48,565 nucleotides of DNA from Oscillospiraceae bacterium (GCA_017991935.1 JAGOPP010000004.1:66011-114575); one strand, 5' to 3'; shown: positions 1 through 7,996, counted from the first letter of the stretch. The notes: a model not told the origin generated them from the letters alone. A program made the numbers and translations.

Positions 1-105
1 AGTTCCGCGGTTTTGCGTCAGCAAAATGCCGGCCCCTCTTTTGGGCCGGCAAACGGAACTCCCTGCGTATCCGAAATTCATTTCGGATACGCGGCAAGCG
101 GAACT
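1..105. repeat. Cluster of inverted repeats at the left edge
   Basis: Three hairpins follow each other: TTTTGC/GCAAAA (11-26), GCCGGCCC/GGGCCGGC (28-50) and GCGTATCCGAAAT/ATTTCGGATACGC (65-92, 2-nt loop). The outer 7-mers AGTTCCG (1-7) and CGGAACT (54-60, again 99-105) are also complementary, so 1-60 can close into one nested structure. No gene is seen here. It lies beyond the rimI terminator and may be the 3' or 5' region of a gene outside the window. Confidence 0.6.
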
Positions 106-110
106 TTAAA

Positions 111-137
111 AGGGACCGGGGCAAAGCCCCGGTCCCT
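111..137 (-). terminator. Intrinsic terminator of the alr-rimI transcript
   Basis: A perfect 12-bp stem (AGGGACCGGGGC with its complement, AAA loop) begins at the rimI stop codon. On the minus strand it is followed by TTTTAAAG. This is the usual shape of a Rho-independent terminator and marks the end of the minus operon. Confidence 0.85.
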
Positions 138-616
138 CAGTCATCATCGTCGTCCTCGCACATCTGCGTGCCGTCGAAGGCGAGGCGCATGATGATCGCG
201 TTTTCGGGCGGGTCGGTATAATAATTTTTGCGCAGGCCGTAAAAGACGAACCCGCATTTTTCATAGAGCCAGATCGCCTTGAGGTTCGAGGGACGCACCT
301 CCAGCAGCAGATGAGAGACGCCGAGCTCCTTCGATTTCCGCAAAAGCTCGATCACCAGCGACTCGCCGACGCCCTGCCTGCGGTATTCCGGCAGCACCGC
401 GACGTTGAAGACGCTGCCCTCCCCGGCGACCGCCTGCATCCCGCAGTAGCCGACGAGCTTCCCGTCCGCGTGGGCGCCGAAAAACCAGTTGTAGGGGGAG
501 ATGAATTCGTTGTGGAGCGTCCCCTCGCCCCACGGGTGGGAAAAGCAGAGCTTCTCGATTTCGGCCGCCTCGGGGAGATCCCGCTCCTCGAGAGGCGTGA
601 CGACATAGTCGCTCAT
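137..616 (-). CDS. rimI: Ribosomal protein S18-alanine N-acetyltransferase RimI
   Basis: A GNAT-family N-acetyltransferase of about 159 residues. Known RimI acetylates the N-terminal alanine of ribosomal protein S18 in the cytosol using acetyl-CoA. The acetyl-CoA loop RRQGVGESL sits in the middle and is followed by LLLEVRPSNLKAIWLYEKCGF, the substrate and C-terminal signature typical of RimI. I chose ATG at 616, preceded by GGTGGAAGG, over an in-frame GTG twelve bases upstream. Its start overlaps the end of alr by 4 nt, so the two are translationally coupled. The C-terminus ends in an acidic run (EDDDDD), an unusual tail. Assignment as RimI rather than another GNAT rests on overall similarity of the conserved core. 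Confidence 0.88.
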   Translation of the reverse strand: MSDYVVTPLEERDLPEAAEIEKLCFSHPWGEGTLHNEFISPYNWFFGAHADGKLVGYCGMQAVAGEGSVFNVAVLPEYRRQGVGESLVIELLRKSKELGVSHLLLEVRPSNLKAIWLYEKCGFVFYGLRKNYYTDPPENAIIMRLAFDGTQMCEDDDDD

Positions 617-1818
617 TTTTCCTTCCACCTCAAATAGTCAAAGTTGTGGATATTTTCCCCTTTGTAATAATAGCAGCGGGGCACCCGCCTCGACATGGCG
701 CAGACGACCTCGTAGTTGATCGTCCCGGCGAGCGCGGCCACCTCGTCCGCGGAGATGAAGGCGTCCCCGTCCCGGCCGAACACGGTCACCCGGTCGCCCT
801 CTTTGACGCCGGGGATGCCGGTCACCTCGAGCATGGTCTGGTCCATGCAGACGCTGCCCACCACCTTGGCGTACCGGCCCCGCACGAGCATGCGGCCGCG
901 GTTTGTGAGCAGGCGGTGGTAGCCGTCCGCGTAGCCGACGGCGGTGGAGGCGATGATCCCGTCCTCCGGGGCGACGTATCTCCGGCCGTAGCTGACGGCG
1001 CAGCCCGCGGAGAGGGGCTTGACCATCGTGACCACGGTGCGCATCTCCATGGCCGGGGAGAGTTTAATCTTGGAAGTCACAAACTCGCTGTTGGCGGGGT
1101 AGAGGCCGTAGAGCAGGATGCCCGGGCGCACCAGATCGAGGCGCATCTCCGGGTAGCACAGCATCGCCGCGCTGTTGCAGCAGTGGCGGATGCCGGGGTC
1201 GATCCCCTCGGCCTGCATCGCCGCGCAGATCCGCGCGAAGCGGTCGAATTGCAGTTTCGTGTAGGCGACGCTGTCCTCCGAGGCCTCGTCGGCCACGGCG
1301 AAGTGCGTGAAAGTGCCGGTCACGCGGATGCCCGGCAGCGAGAAGGCCTCCTTCGCCTCCGCGAGCGCCGCATCGAAGCGGTCGTCCGTGACGACGAAGC
1401 CGATCCGGCCCATGCCGGTGTCGAATTTCAAATGGACCGGCAGCGTCGCCCCGAGCTTGACGGCGGCCCCGGAGAGCTCCTTGGCGTACTCGAGCGAGTA
1501 GCAGGTCTGCGTGATGTCCCATTTGGCGAGCTCGTAGGCGTATTCCGGCGGCGTCGAGCCGAAGATCAGAATCGGCCTCGTGACGCCGCTCTCCCGGATG
1601 CCGAGCGCCTCCTCAAGGTTGGAAACGCCGAACCAGTCCGCGCCGACGGATTCCAAAAACGGGGCCATCATCCGGTCGCCGTGGCCGTAGGCGTCCGCCT
1701 TGACGACGGCCATCACCTTCGCCGTGCCCGCCGCGGCCCGGATCTGGCGGAAATTATATTCGACCGCGTCGAGCGAAATGTCCGCCCACGTGCGGCGCAA
1801 AACCTCATTTTCCGTCAT
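613..1818 (-). CDS. alr: Alanine racemase
   Basis: A PLP-dependent alanine racemase of 401 residues, close to the usual 370-400. It interconverts L- and D-alanine, and D-alanine is needed for peptidoglycan. The PLP lysine motif VVKADAYGHG lies near residue 40. The C-terminal beta domain carries CMDQTMLEVT, and the catalytic tyrosine region SYGRRY is present. The start ATG overlaps the end of the upstream small membrane protein gene by 14 nt, and alr overlaps rimI by 4 nt, so all three form one tight operon. In spore formers a second alr is common, so this one may be housekeeping or sporulation-linked. The sequence does not decide which. Confidence 0.95.
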   Translation of the reverse strand: MTENEVLRRTWADISLDAVEYNFRQIRAAAGTAKVMAVVKADAYGHGDRMMAPFLESVGADWFGVSNLEEALGIRESGVTRPILIFGSTPPEYAYELAKWDITQTCYSLEYAKELSGAAVKLGATLPVHLKFDTGMGRIGFVVTDDRFDAALAEAKEAFSLPGIRVTGTFTHFAVADEASEDSVAYTKLQFDRFARICAAMQAEGIDPGIRHCCNSAAMLCYPEMRLDLVRPGILLYGLYPANSEFVTSKIKLSPAMEMRTVVTMVKPLSAGCAVSYGRRYVAPEDGIIASTAVGYADGYHRLLTNRGRMLVRGRYAKVVGSVCMDQTMLEVTGIPGVKEGDRVTVFGRDGDAFISADEVAALAGTINYEVVCAMSRRVPRCYYYKGENIHNFDYLRWKEK

Positions 1819-2029
1819 TTTCGTTTCTCCTCCCGCGCACCCACATGAGAATATACAGGCCGATGATATTCAAAATCAGGGAGATATAGAACAGGACGGT
1901 GGACATCACCGATTCCGTGCAGACGAGTAAAACAAGGCTCACGGCGAGGCTGAGCATGCCCGTGCCGAGAGACAGAAGGCCTTTTTTCCGGACCGGGAGC
2001 GCCCGGAACTTCTGGAAGAAATTTTTCAT
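1805..2029 (-). CDS. Small two-TM membrane protein
   Basis: A 74-residue protein with a basic N-terminus (MKNFFQKFRALPVRKK), two hydrophobic segments (about residues 17-38 and 45-62) and a basic, hydrophilic C-terminus. I do not recognise the family. Its last 14 bases overlap the alr start, so it is co-transcribed with alr and rimI and comes first in that operon. The start ATG is preceded by AAAGGATCGCC. A role in the cell envelope is only a guess from its location next to alr. Confidence 0.7.
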   Translation of the reverse strand: MKNFFQKFRALPVRKKGLLSLGTGMLSLAVSLVLLVCTESVMSTVLFYISLILNIIGLYILMWVRGRRNENDGK

Positions 2030-2037
2030 GGCGATCC

Positions 2038-2087
2038 TTTCAAAAAAGAGCGATATGTATTATAATATCAGGGTATCGTCCGTTTTA
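2038..2087. promoter_or_regulatory. Divergent promoter region with a shared palindromic -10
   Basis: The stretch TATTATAATA (2058-2067) reads as a -10 box on both strands: TATAAT at 2061-2066 on plus, facing ilvB, and at 2059-2064 on minus, facing the alr operon. A weak plus -35 (TTTCAA, 2038-2043) lies 17 nt upstream. No T-box or long leader is present before ilvB. Confidence 0.5.
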
Positions 2088-2116
2088 CAAGCATTTTCAA
2101 AAGGGGGGACCGAAGA

Positions 2117-3757
2117 ATGATCACCGGAGCGAAGGCCATGGTGAGCGCGTTGGAGGCGGAGGGCGTCGGGCTCGTATTCGGCTACCCCGGCGCGAACATC
2201 TGCCCGTTTTACGACTGCCTCGCGCAGTCCCCGATCCGGCACGTGCTCGTCAGGAACGAGCAAAACGCGGGCCACGCGGCCTCCGGCTACGCGCGGATCT
2301 CCGGGAAAACCGGCGTCTGCGTCGCAACCTCCGGCCCCGGCGCGACCAACCTCGTCACCGCGATCGCCGCGGCTTACATGGATTCCATCCCGCTCGTCGC
2401 GATCACGGGGCAGGTCTCGAGCGAGCTGCTCGGGCGCGACGCCTTCCAAGAGGCGGACATCACCGGCGCGACCCTGAGCGTCACAAAACACCGCTACCTT
2501 GTCAAGGACGCCCGCGACCTGCCGCGCGTCTTTCGTGAGGCGTTCTATATCGCCTCCACCGGGCGGAAAGGGCCCGTCCTGATCGACGTGCCGATCGACG
2601 TCCAGCTCGCAAAGCTCGATTTTTCCTACCCCGAGGAGGTCCGCCTGCGCGGCTACAACCCGAATATGAAGGGCCACGCCATTCAGGTGAAAAAGGCCGC
2701 GGACGCGCTCGCCTCCTGCGAAAAGCCGCTGATCCTCGCGGGCGGCGGCGTCTTTGGCGCGGGGGCGGAGGAGACGCTGCGGGAATTTGCCGAGACGCGG
2801 GGAATCCCGGTGATCTCCACGATGATGGGCCTCTCGGCCCTGCCGCCGGAGCACCCGCTCAGCCTCGGGATGCTCGGCACCTTCGGCACCAAGCTCGCGA
2901 ACCGCGCCCTCGCGGAGAGCGATCTTTTGATCGTCGCGGGCACAAGGATCGGCGAGCGGGCCATGACGTCGCCCGAGATGGTCGCCCGGACCAAGACGGT
3001 CGTCCACATCGACATCGACCCCGCCGAGATCGGCAAGATCATGGGCACCAACATCCCGATCGTCGGGGATTTAAACCTCGTGCTCGGCCAGATCGCGGAG
3101 GCCTCCGCCCCAGCCGACCGCTCCGCGTGGCTTGCCCATGTGGAGGAGCTGCGGGGCCTCTGCGCCGCCCCGGATTCCGACGGGGAATTCGACCCGGTGC
3201 TGTTTTTGCGTACGCTGACAAAGCGGATGCCGCCGTGCGGGGTCCTCGTCGCGGACGTCGGCCAGAACCAGATCTGGGCCTCGGAGGCTTTCTCGGCGCA
3301 GGCCGGGCGCTTCCTCACGAGCGGGGGGCTCGGCGCGATGGGCTACGCGATCCCCGCCGGCATCGGCGCGAAGCTCGCGGCGCCGGAAAAGGAAGTCTTG
3401 GTGGTCTGCGGCGACGGCTCCTTCCAGATGGCGCTGCCGGAGCTCGCGACCATGATGCAGGAGCAAGTCCCGCTCAAAATCATGGTCATGAAGAACCGGT
3501 GCCTCGGCATGATCCGCGAGATCCAAGATAAAAGATACGCCGGCAACCGCTTCGCGATCGAGCTCGGGGGCCTGCCCGACCTCGAAAGGCTCGCGGAGGC
3601 CTACGGCGTAGAATATATGAGCATCGGCAAAAACGAACAGATCGGCGCGGTCGCGGACGCCGTGCTCAAGGCCGAGCACGCCGTGCTCGTCGAGTGCATG
3701 GTGCCGCACGACGCGCCCACGCTCCGCTTCGGCGGCGAAAGGGGGCTGCACGAATGA
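2117..3757 (+). CDS. ilvB: Acetolactate synthase, large (catalytic) subunit
   Basis: A thiamine-diphosphate enzyme of 546 residues, usual length for the family. It condenses two pyruvates to acetolactate, or pyruvate plus 2-oxobutyrate, as the first common step of branched-chain amino acid synthesis. Visible features are the N-terminal Pyr domain with RNEQNAGHAASGYAR (the catalytic glutamate region), the central FAD/rossmann-like domain, and the C-terminal PP domain with the GDGSFQ...KNRCLG ThDP/Mg motif near residue 435-460. It starts at ATG after GGGGGGACCGAAGA. The TGA stop overlaps the ATG of the regulatory subunit gene. A purely catabolic AlsS is less likely because the regulatory subunit gene follows directly. 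Confidence 0.94.
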   Translation: MITGAKAMVSALEAEGVGLVFGYPGANICPFYDCLAQSPIRHVLVRNEQNAGHAASGYARISGKTGVCVATSGPGATNLVTAIAAAYMDSIPLVAITGQVSSELLGRDAFQEADITGATLSVTKHRYLVKDARDLPRVFREAFYIASTGRKGPVLIDVPIDVQLAKLDFSYPEEVRLRGYNPNMKGHAIQVKKAADALASCEKPLILAGGGVFGAGAEETLREFAETRGIPVISTMMGLSALPPEHPLSLGMLGTFGTKLANRALAESDLLIVAGTRIGERAMTSPEMVARTKTVVHIDIDPAEIGKIMGTNIPIVGDLNLVLGQIAEASAPADRSAWLAHVEELRGLCAAPDSDGEFDPVLFLRTLTKRMPPCGVLVADVGQNQIWASEAFSAQAGRFLTSGGLGAMGYAIPAGIGAKLAAPEKEVLVVCGDGSFQMALPELATMMQEQVPLKIMVMKNRCLGMIREIQDKRYAGNRFAIELGGLPDLERLAEAYGVEYMSIGKNEQIGAVADAVLKAEHAVLVECMVPHDAPTLRFGGERGLHE

Positions 3758-4236
3758 GGCGCTGCATCTCCGTCCTCGTGGAAAACCACGCGGGCGTCCT
3801 TTCCCACATCTCCGGGCTTTTTGGTCGGCGCGGCTTCAACATCGAGAGCCTCGCCGTCGGCGTGACGGAGGACAAGGCCGTCTCCCGCATGACGATCATC
3901 GTCGACGGCGACGACCACATCGTCGAGCAGATCGAAAAACAGCTCAACAAGCAGATCGACGTCATCAAGGTGCGCTCCTACGAGTCCGACGAGATCATCC
4001 ATAAGGAGCTCGCGCTCATCAAGGTGGCCGCCGCGCCCGGCAAGCGCGCCGAGATCCTGAACGTCCTCTCCGTGATCGGCGCGCGGGTCGTGGACCTCGC
4101 GAAAAACGCCGTCACCGCCGAGATCTGCGACACCTCGGAGAAGATCGATCAGGCGGAGGAGCTGCTCCGGCCCTACTCGATCAAGGAGGTCGCCCGCACC
4201 GGGACCGTCGCCCTGCCCAAGATCTCGGAGCCATAA
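3754..4236 (+). CDS. ilvN: Acetolactate synthase, small (regulatory) subunit
   Basis: A 160-residue ACT-domain protein that binds valine and regulates the catalytic subunit. The N-terminal ACT domain (RCISVLVENHAGVLSHISGLF, then RRGFNIESLAVG) occupies about residues 2-75, and the family's C-terminal domain follows (IHKELALIKV, KNAVTAEICD). The start ATG at 3754 forms an ATGA overlap with the ilvB stop. A longer in-frame extension upstream is only a read-through of the ilvB region and is not used. Gene symbol ilvN or ilvH is equally valid. Confidence 0.93.
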   Translation: MRRCISVLVENHAGVLSHISGLFGRRGFNIESLAVGVTEDKAVSRMTIIVDGDDHIVEQIEKQLNKQIDVIKVRSYESDEIIHKELALIKVAAAPGKRAEILNVLSVIGARVVDLAKNAVTAEICDTSEKIDQAEELLRPYSIKEVARTGTVALPKISEP

Positions 4237-4286
4237 AAATAAAAAAAGGGCGCCGATCCGCGGAAATTTGCAAAGGAGACGGATCT

Positions 4287-4727
4287 GTGAATATCAAAAA
4301 GGTGACGGGAAACAAGAAAGACTATCTCGCTTTGCTGTTGCTCGCCGACGAACAGGAAAACATGATCGATAAATACCTTGACAGCGGCGAGATGTTTGTT
4401 TTGGATGACGGCGGCGTCAAGGCCGAATGTGTGATAACCAAAGAAGGCGACGGCGTTTACGAGCTTAAAAACATCGCTGTTTTGCCGGATTGCCAACGAA
4501 GAGGCTACGGGAAGGCCCTGATGGAATTTCTGTCCGCCCATTACGCCGACTGCCGCGTTCTGCTCGTGGGAACCGGCGACTGTCCTTCGATCTTCTCTTT
4601 TTATCATAGCTGCGGCTTTACGGAATCGCACAGGATAAAGAATTTTTTTACGGATAACTACGACCATCCGATGTTTGAGGACGGAAAACAACTGGTGGAT
4701 ATGGTTTATCTGAAAAAAGAGCGATGA
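4287..4727 (+). CDS. GNAT family N-acetyltransferase
   Basis: A 146-residue GNAT protein with the acetyl-CoA motif VLPDCQRRGYGKALMEF near residue 70 and a C-terminal FYHSCGF element. The substrate is unknown. It starts with GTG at 4287, preceded by AAAGGAG at ideal spacing. It follows ilvN by 50 nt on the same strand and precedes a strong terminator, so it may be read with ilvBN. Its codon use looks more AT-rich than its neighbours (TTG, TTT, AAA are common), which hints at more recent acquisition. Confidence 0.85.
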   Translation: MNIKKVTGNKKDYLALLLLADEQENMIDKYLDSGEMFVLDDGGVKAECVITKEGDGVYELKNIAVLPDCQRRGYGKALMEFLSAHYADCRVLLVGTGDCPSIFSFYHSCGFTESHRIKNFFTDNYDHPMFEDGKQLVDMVYLKKER

Positions 4728-4777
4728 CTTTCCGGTTGCCGCTCCATTGTCTCGATAAACGCCGTATTCCTTTCTTT

Positions 4778-4822
4778 AAAAAAATACCGGCCGGGAAACA
4801 GAATCCCCGGCCGGTATTTTTT
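4778..4822. terminator. Bidirectional intrinsic terminator
   Basis: AAAAAAATACCGGCCGGG and its complement form an 18-bp stem around a 9-nt loop, with A-tracts on one side and T-tracts on the other. It lies between the convergent acetyltransferase gene (plus) and DUF4358 gene (minus) and should stop transcription both ways. Confidence 0.92.
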
Positions 4823-4831
4823 AAAATTTTG

Positions 4832-5380
4832 TCAGTCCTCCGGCAGGTAGGATTCGATGATCTCTTTCGCGGCGGCCTTGCCGTCCTCGTCGAGCATCAG
4901 CAAAACGACCAGCCGCTCCATCTCGGAGACGTCGGCGGAGAGGGCGATCTGCGCCGAATCGTAGACGTCGTAGGCGGAGAACTCGGCGATCCGGTCGTCC
5001 TTGCGCTGCTCCATGGACTCGGCCACGTCGTCCGCGCAGCCCTCCTTGGCGACGATCAGGCAGACGTCCGCCACGCCGAATTTGCCGCTGGCCGCCCGGA
5101 CTTCGCAGGAGACCACCTCGTCCGGGTCGAGATAAAATTCCTCCGCCAGCGCCTCCTCGTCGGTGACGCGCTCCACGCTCTCGAGCGTCAGCTCGCTTGT
5201 CTCCAGCGAGGCGTAGATCGCGTCGGCGATCGCTTTTAGATCAAGCTCGTCGTAGCTCGCGGCCGCGTTGTTGACTTTCACTTCGATCCCGCCGCTCTCG
5301 TTCTCCGAGCCGCAGCCGCCGAGCAGCAGCGCCAGCGCCACGCAGAGGGCGGGAAACCGCAATTTTCGTTTTACGTCCAT
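4832..5380 (-). CDS. DUF4358-type lipoprotein
   Basis: A 182-residue exported lipoprotein. Signal peptide with lipobox LLGGC places the lipidated cysteine near residue 23. The rest is acidic, with the YDELDLKAIADAIY...FYLDPDEV...EVRAASGKFGVADVCLIVAKEG pattern I associate with DUF4358, a family common in Clostridia with no known function. The ribosome binding site (AAGGAGGTCC) overlaps the stop of the AEC transporter gene, so the two are coupled. It is last in the nagB operon. Confidence 0.78.
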   Translation of the reverse strand: MDVKRKLRFPALCVALALLLGGCGSENESGGIEVKVNNAAASYDELDLKAIADAIYASLETSELTLESVERVTDEEALAEEFYLDPDEVVSCEVRAASGKFGVADVCLIVAKEGCADDVAESMEQRKDDRIAEFSAYDVYDSAQIALSADVSEMERLVVLLMLDEDGKAAAKEIIESYLPED

Positions 5381-5390
5381 AAGGACCTCC

Positions 5391-6332
5391 TTATTCGATC
5401 AGCCCGAGGCTGATGGATAGATAAACCGCAAAAAAGATGGAAAACAGGGAAAACACCATCGACGTCACGACCAGCTCGCCCGCGAGCTCTCCGTCCGCGC
5501 CCATATTTTTCGCCATGGCGAAGGAGCTGACCGAGGTCGGCGTGCAGAGCATCGCGAGCAGGGGGACCATCGAGGCCCCGCGAAAGCCGCAGAGCGCGGC
5601 CGCCGCGATGCCGAGGGCCGGCGCGACCGCGAGCCTGCCCAGCAGCCCGATCGCGAGCTGCTTTATGTTGCCCGGCATCTTCCGAAACTCGATGGAGGTC
5701 CCCAGCGCGACCAGCGAGATGGTCGAGGACGCCGAGGACACGGATCTGACGCCTTGGGCCAAGAGATCCGGCAGCCTCCACCCGGCCGCCAGAAAGAGCA
5801 GCCCCAGCGCGCAGGCGATCATCAGCGGGTTTTTGAGGCAGCTCCGTAAAAACGACCGGAAATCGGTTTTGCCGCCGCCGTAATAGGCGAACACCATCAC
5901 CGAGAGGATGTTAAAGAGCGGGATCATAAAAGCGATCAGCAGCGCCGTCGGGCCGGAGTTGCCCTCCCCGAGGATGGCGTTCACGAGCGGCAGCCCGAAG
6001 ATCACCACGTTGCTGCGAAAGATCGCCTGCACCAGCGTGCCGCGCTTGCGGTCGTCCGGCTCAAGCTTCGGCACGATCCACATCGAGAGCCCGGTCACGG
6101 CGAGCGTGAAAACGGCGGAAAATCCCAGCAGCCCCGCGTCGAAGACGCCGCCTACCTCCGTCTCGTAGATCGTCTCAAAGATCATCGCGGGCAAAAAGAG
6201 CTCGAAGACCAACAGGTTCAGCCCGTCGGAGAGGGACTCCCCGACGATGCCGGCCCTTCGCAAGGCAAATCCCGCCGCGATCAGCAGGAAGAGCGGCAGG
6301 ACGATGTTTCCGGTCAATATAAGATTCTCCAA
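5391..6332 (-). CDS. AEC family permease (auxin efflux carrier-like)
   Basis: A 313-residue integral membrane protein with about ten hydrophobic helices and the AEC pattern: LPLFLLIAAGFALRRAGIV at the N-terminus, a central hydrophilic loop, and a repeated inverted half. Bacterial members export or import organic acids and similar small molecules. The substrate cannot be read from sequence. The start is TTG at 6332 behind GGAGGGATGACCC. It lies 31 nt downstream of nagB and directly upstream of the DUF4358 gene, in one operon. Confidence 0.88.
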   Translation of the reverse strand: MENLILTGNIVLPLFLLIAAGFALRRAGIVGESLSDGLNLLVFELFLPAMIFETIYETEVGGVFDAGLLGFSAVFTLAVTGLSMWIVPKLEPDDRKRGTLVQAIFRSNVVIFGLPLVNAILGEGNSGPTALLIAFMIPLFNILSVMVFAYYGGGKTDFRSFLRSCLKNPLMIACALGLLFLAAGWRLPDLLAQGVRSVSSASSTISLVALGTSIEFRKMPGNIKQLAIGLLGRLAVAPALGIAAAALCGFRGASMVPLLAMLCTPTSVSSFAMAKNMGADGELAGELVVTSMVFSLFSIFFAVYLSISLGLIE

Positions 6333-6363
6333 GGGTCATCCCTCCGTGCGGCGGGGAGGCCGG

Positions 6364-7119
6364 TCATTTCTCCACGGCCTCCGGATGTCGTTCCAGAATC
6401 AGGGAGAGCGCGTCCCTCTCCGCGATGATGACGGCGTCTTTGTGCAGGCGCAGGACGGACGCCGGGACACGCGGGTCCACGGGCCCGAAGCAGGCGTCAT
6501 AGAGCGCCCTCGCCTTCTCTTTCCCGTTCGCGACGAGCAGGAGCGTCTTGGCGGACAGGATGCCCTTGACGCCCATGGTCAGCGCGTAGCGCGGCACGTC
6601 GGCGTCCGAGGCGAAAAACCGGGCGTTCGCCTTGATCGTGTCCTCGGTCAGCGCGACCACATGCGTCTCCGGGAGAAAGACGTCCCCCGGCTCGTTGAAC
6701 GCGACATGGCCGTTGCGGCCGATCCCCAGCACCTGCGCCTCCGCGCCGCCGAGCGACTCCAAAAGGCCGTCGTACCGCGCGCATTCGGCGGCGGCGTCCT
6801 CCGCGAGGCCGTCCGGGATATGGATGTTCTCCGGCTGCATATCCACCTTGGAGAACAGGTTTTCCATCATGAAATAGAGGTAGCTCTGGTCGCTCTCGGG
6901 GCCGAGGCCGAGATATTCGTCGAGGTTGACGCTCTTGCAGCGGGAGAAACTGAGCTCCCCGGCCTTGTACATGCGGATAAGCTCGCGGTAGGTCCCGACC
7001 GGCGAGGAGCCCGTCGCAAACCCGAACACGCCGTCCGGCTTTTCCCTCATCCTCGCCGCGAGAAGCGCCGCGGCTTTGCGGCTCATTTCGCCGTAATCTT
7101 CGGAATAAATGATTCTCAA
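6364..7119 (-). CDS. nagB: Glucosamine-6-phosphate deaminase
   Basis: A 251-residue NagB that converts glucosamine 6-phosphate to fructose 6-phosphate and ammonia, the entry of amino sugars into glycolysis. Motifs: FATGSSPVGTY (phosphate binding, about residue 35), VNLDEYLGL (catalytic Asp), and GIGRNGHVAFNEPG (catalytic Glu/His region, about residue 135). It starts with TTG at 7119 after AAGAGGGG. It heads an operon with an AEC permease and a DUF4358 lipoprotein. No nagA lies nearby. Confidence 0.94.
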   Translation of the reverse strand: MRIIYSEDYGEMSRKAAALLAARMREKPDGVFGFATGSSPVGTYRELIRMYKAGELSFSRCKSVNLDEYLGLGPESDQSYLYFMMENLFSKVDMQPENIHIPDGLAEDAAAECARYDGLLESLGGAEAQVLGIGRNGHVAFNEPGDVFLPETHVVALTEDTIKANARFFASDADVPRYALTMGVKGILSAKTLLLVANGKEKARALYDACFGPVDPRVPASVLRLHKDAVIIAERDALSLILERHPEAVEK

Positions 7120-7175
7120 ATGGGACCCCTCTTAATATTCTAAAATAAAGATGTCGTTTTTTCCGGGTCTGTTTC

Positions 7176-7204
7176 ATTATATTCCAAAGCGCCGGGCATT
7201 ACAA
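7176..7204 (-). promoter_or_regulatory. Promoter of the nagB operon
   Basis: On the minus strand, TTGTAA, a 17-nt spacer and TATAAT (plus-strand TTACAA at 7199-7204 and ATTATA at 7176-7181). Transcription would start about 50 nt before the nagB start codon. Confidence 0.75.
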
Positions 7205-7257
7205 GCGCGGGCCTCGCGGAATCTGTGAACTTTTTTTGAAGCGGACGGGCGATTTCG

Positions 7258-7286
7258 TTGACAAATCGGGGTGCGTTTGCTATAAT
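7258..7286 (+). promoter_or_regulatory. Consensus promoter for the tRNA cluster
   Basis: TTGACA (7258-7263), exactly 17 nt, TATAAT (7281-7286): a perfect housekeeping-sigma consensus, 15 nt before the first base of tRNA-Gly. It is the strongest promoter in the window. Confidence 0.93.
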
Positions 7287-7301
7287 ATGCAATGCTGTTG
7301 C

Positions 7302-7376
7302 GCGGGCATAATACATCGGCTAGTATGCCAGCCTTCCAAGCTGGATAGGTGGGTTCGACTCCCATTGCCCGCTCCA
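7302..7376 (+). tRNA. tRNA-Gly (TCC anticodon)
   Basis: Full cloverleaf: acceptor GCGGGCA/TGCCCGC, anticodon stem CCAGC/GCTGG with loop CTTCCAA (anticodon TCC, reads GGA), T-loop TTCGACT, discriminator T and an encoded CCA. It is the first gene after the consensus promoter. Confidence 0.96.
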
Positions 7377-7385
7377 CGTTTATCT

Positions 7386-7462
<77 letters not shown>

Positions 7463-7591
7463 AAAAAAATTGGCGCACCAACGGATGTTTGCCGCTTCGG
7501 TCGGCGCGCCCGGGAGGCGGGGGCCCGGTAATTTGCCGGATCGCCCGCCCGATTTTCCGTCCGAAAAGGACGGAGGAAGCCCCCTCGGGGG

Positions 7592-7684
7592 GCCGCCCTC
7601 TCGGAGGATTTTCCTCCCGGAGAGCCGCTTTCTTCAAGGATTCCCTTGGAGGAGGCCGCCCTTTCTAAGGATTTCCTTAGAAAG
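7592..7684 (+). repeat. Three diverged ~31-nt hairpin repeats between tRNA genes
   Basis: Three adjacent units of 32, 31 and 30 nt begin at 7592, 7624 and 7655, each with GCCGC followed by an inverted repeat around a GGATTTTCC-like centre. The third is perfect: CTTTCTAAGGA, TT, TCCTTAGAAAG (7661-7684). Arms differ between units but stay complementary, with a bulge or wobble in units 1 and 2. Another hairpin, TCCGTCC/GGACGGA, precedes them (7557-7575). The rest of the 320-nt gap between tRNA-Arg and tRNA-His is GC-rich, with no gene seen. Confidence 0.65.
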
Positions 7685-7782
7685 AGTACGACGTCCCTTT
7701 TCCACAAATGGGACGAACCCCGTCCCCTCAAAAAAAGGGGCAGCATGCGGAAAGGCTTTTTGCGGGAGCCGATCCGCACCAT

Positions 7783-7861
7783 GGTGGGCGTAGCGTAGCT
7801 TGGTTAACGCGTCAGATTGTGGCTCTGAAGATCGTGGGTTCGAATCCCACCTCCCACCCCA
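7783..7861 (+). tRNA. tRNA-His (GTG anticodon)
   Basis: Acceptor GTGGGCG with CTCCCAC (one C-T mismatch), anticodon stem TCAGA/TCTGA, loop TTGTGGC giving GTG, T-loop TTCGAAT, encoded CCA. Base 7783 supplies the G at -1, opposite C73, the identity element of tRNA-His. Confidence 0.95.
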
Positions 7862-7920
7862 TATAAAAAAGAGGTCGCCCGCGGCAAGATTCCGTGGGCG
7901 ATTTTTGAAAAACCCCATAC

Positions 7921-7996
7921 TGGGCTGTAGCCAAGCGGTAAGGCAACGGACTTTGACTCCGTCATTTCGCGCGTCCGAATCGCGCCAGCCCAACCA
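7921..7996 (+). tRNA. tRNA-Gln (TTG anticodon) with an unusual T-loop
   Basis: Acceptor TGGGCTG/CAGCCCA, anticodon stem ACGGA/TCCGT, loop CTTTGAC giving TTG, discriminator A, encoded CCA. The T-stem is GCGCG/CGCGC and the T-loop is TCCGAAT instead of TTCGAAT, so position 55 is C where nearly all elongator tRNAs have U (pseudouridine). Confidence 0.93.

Noticed and set aside
2067..2116. T-box or leader-peptide attenuator before ilvB
   Set aside because: Leader is only about 40 nt and has no antiterminator structure.
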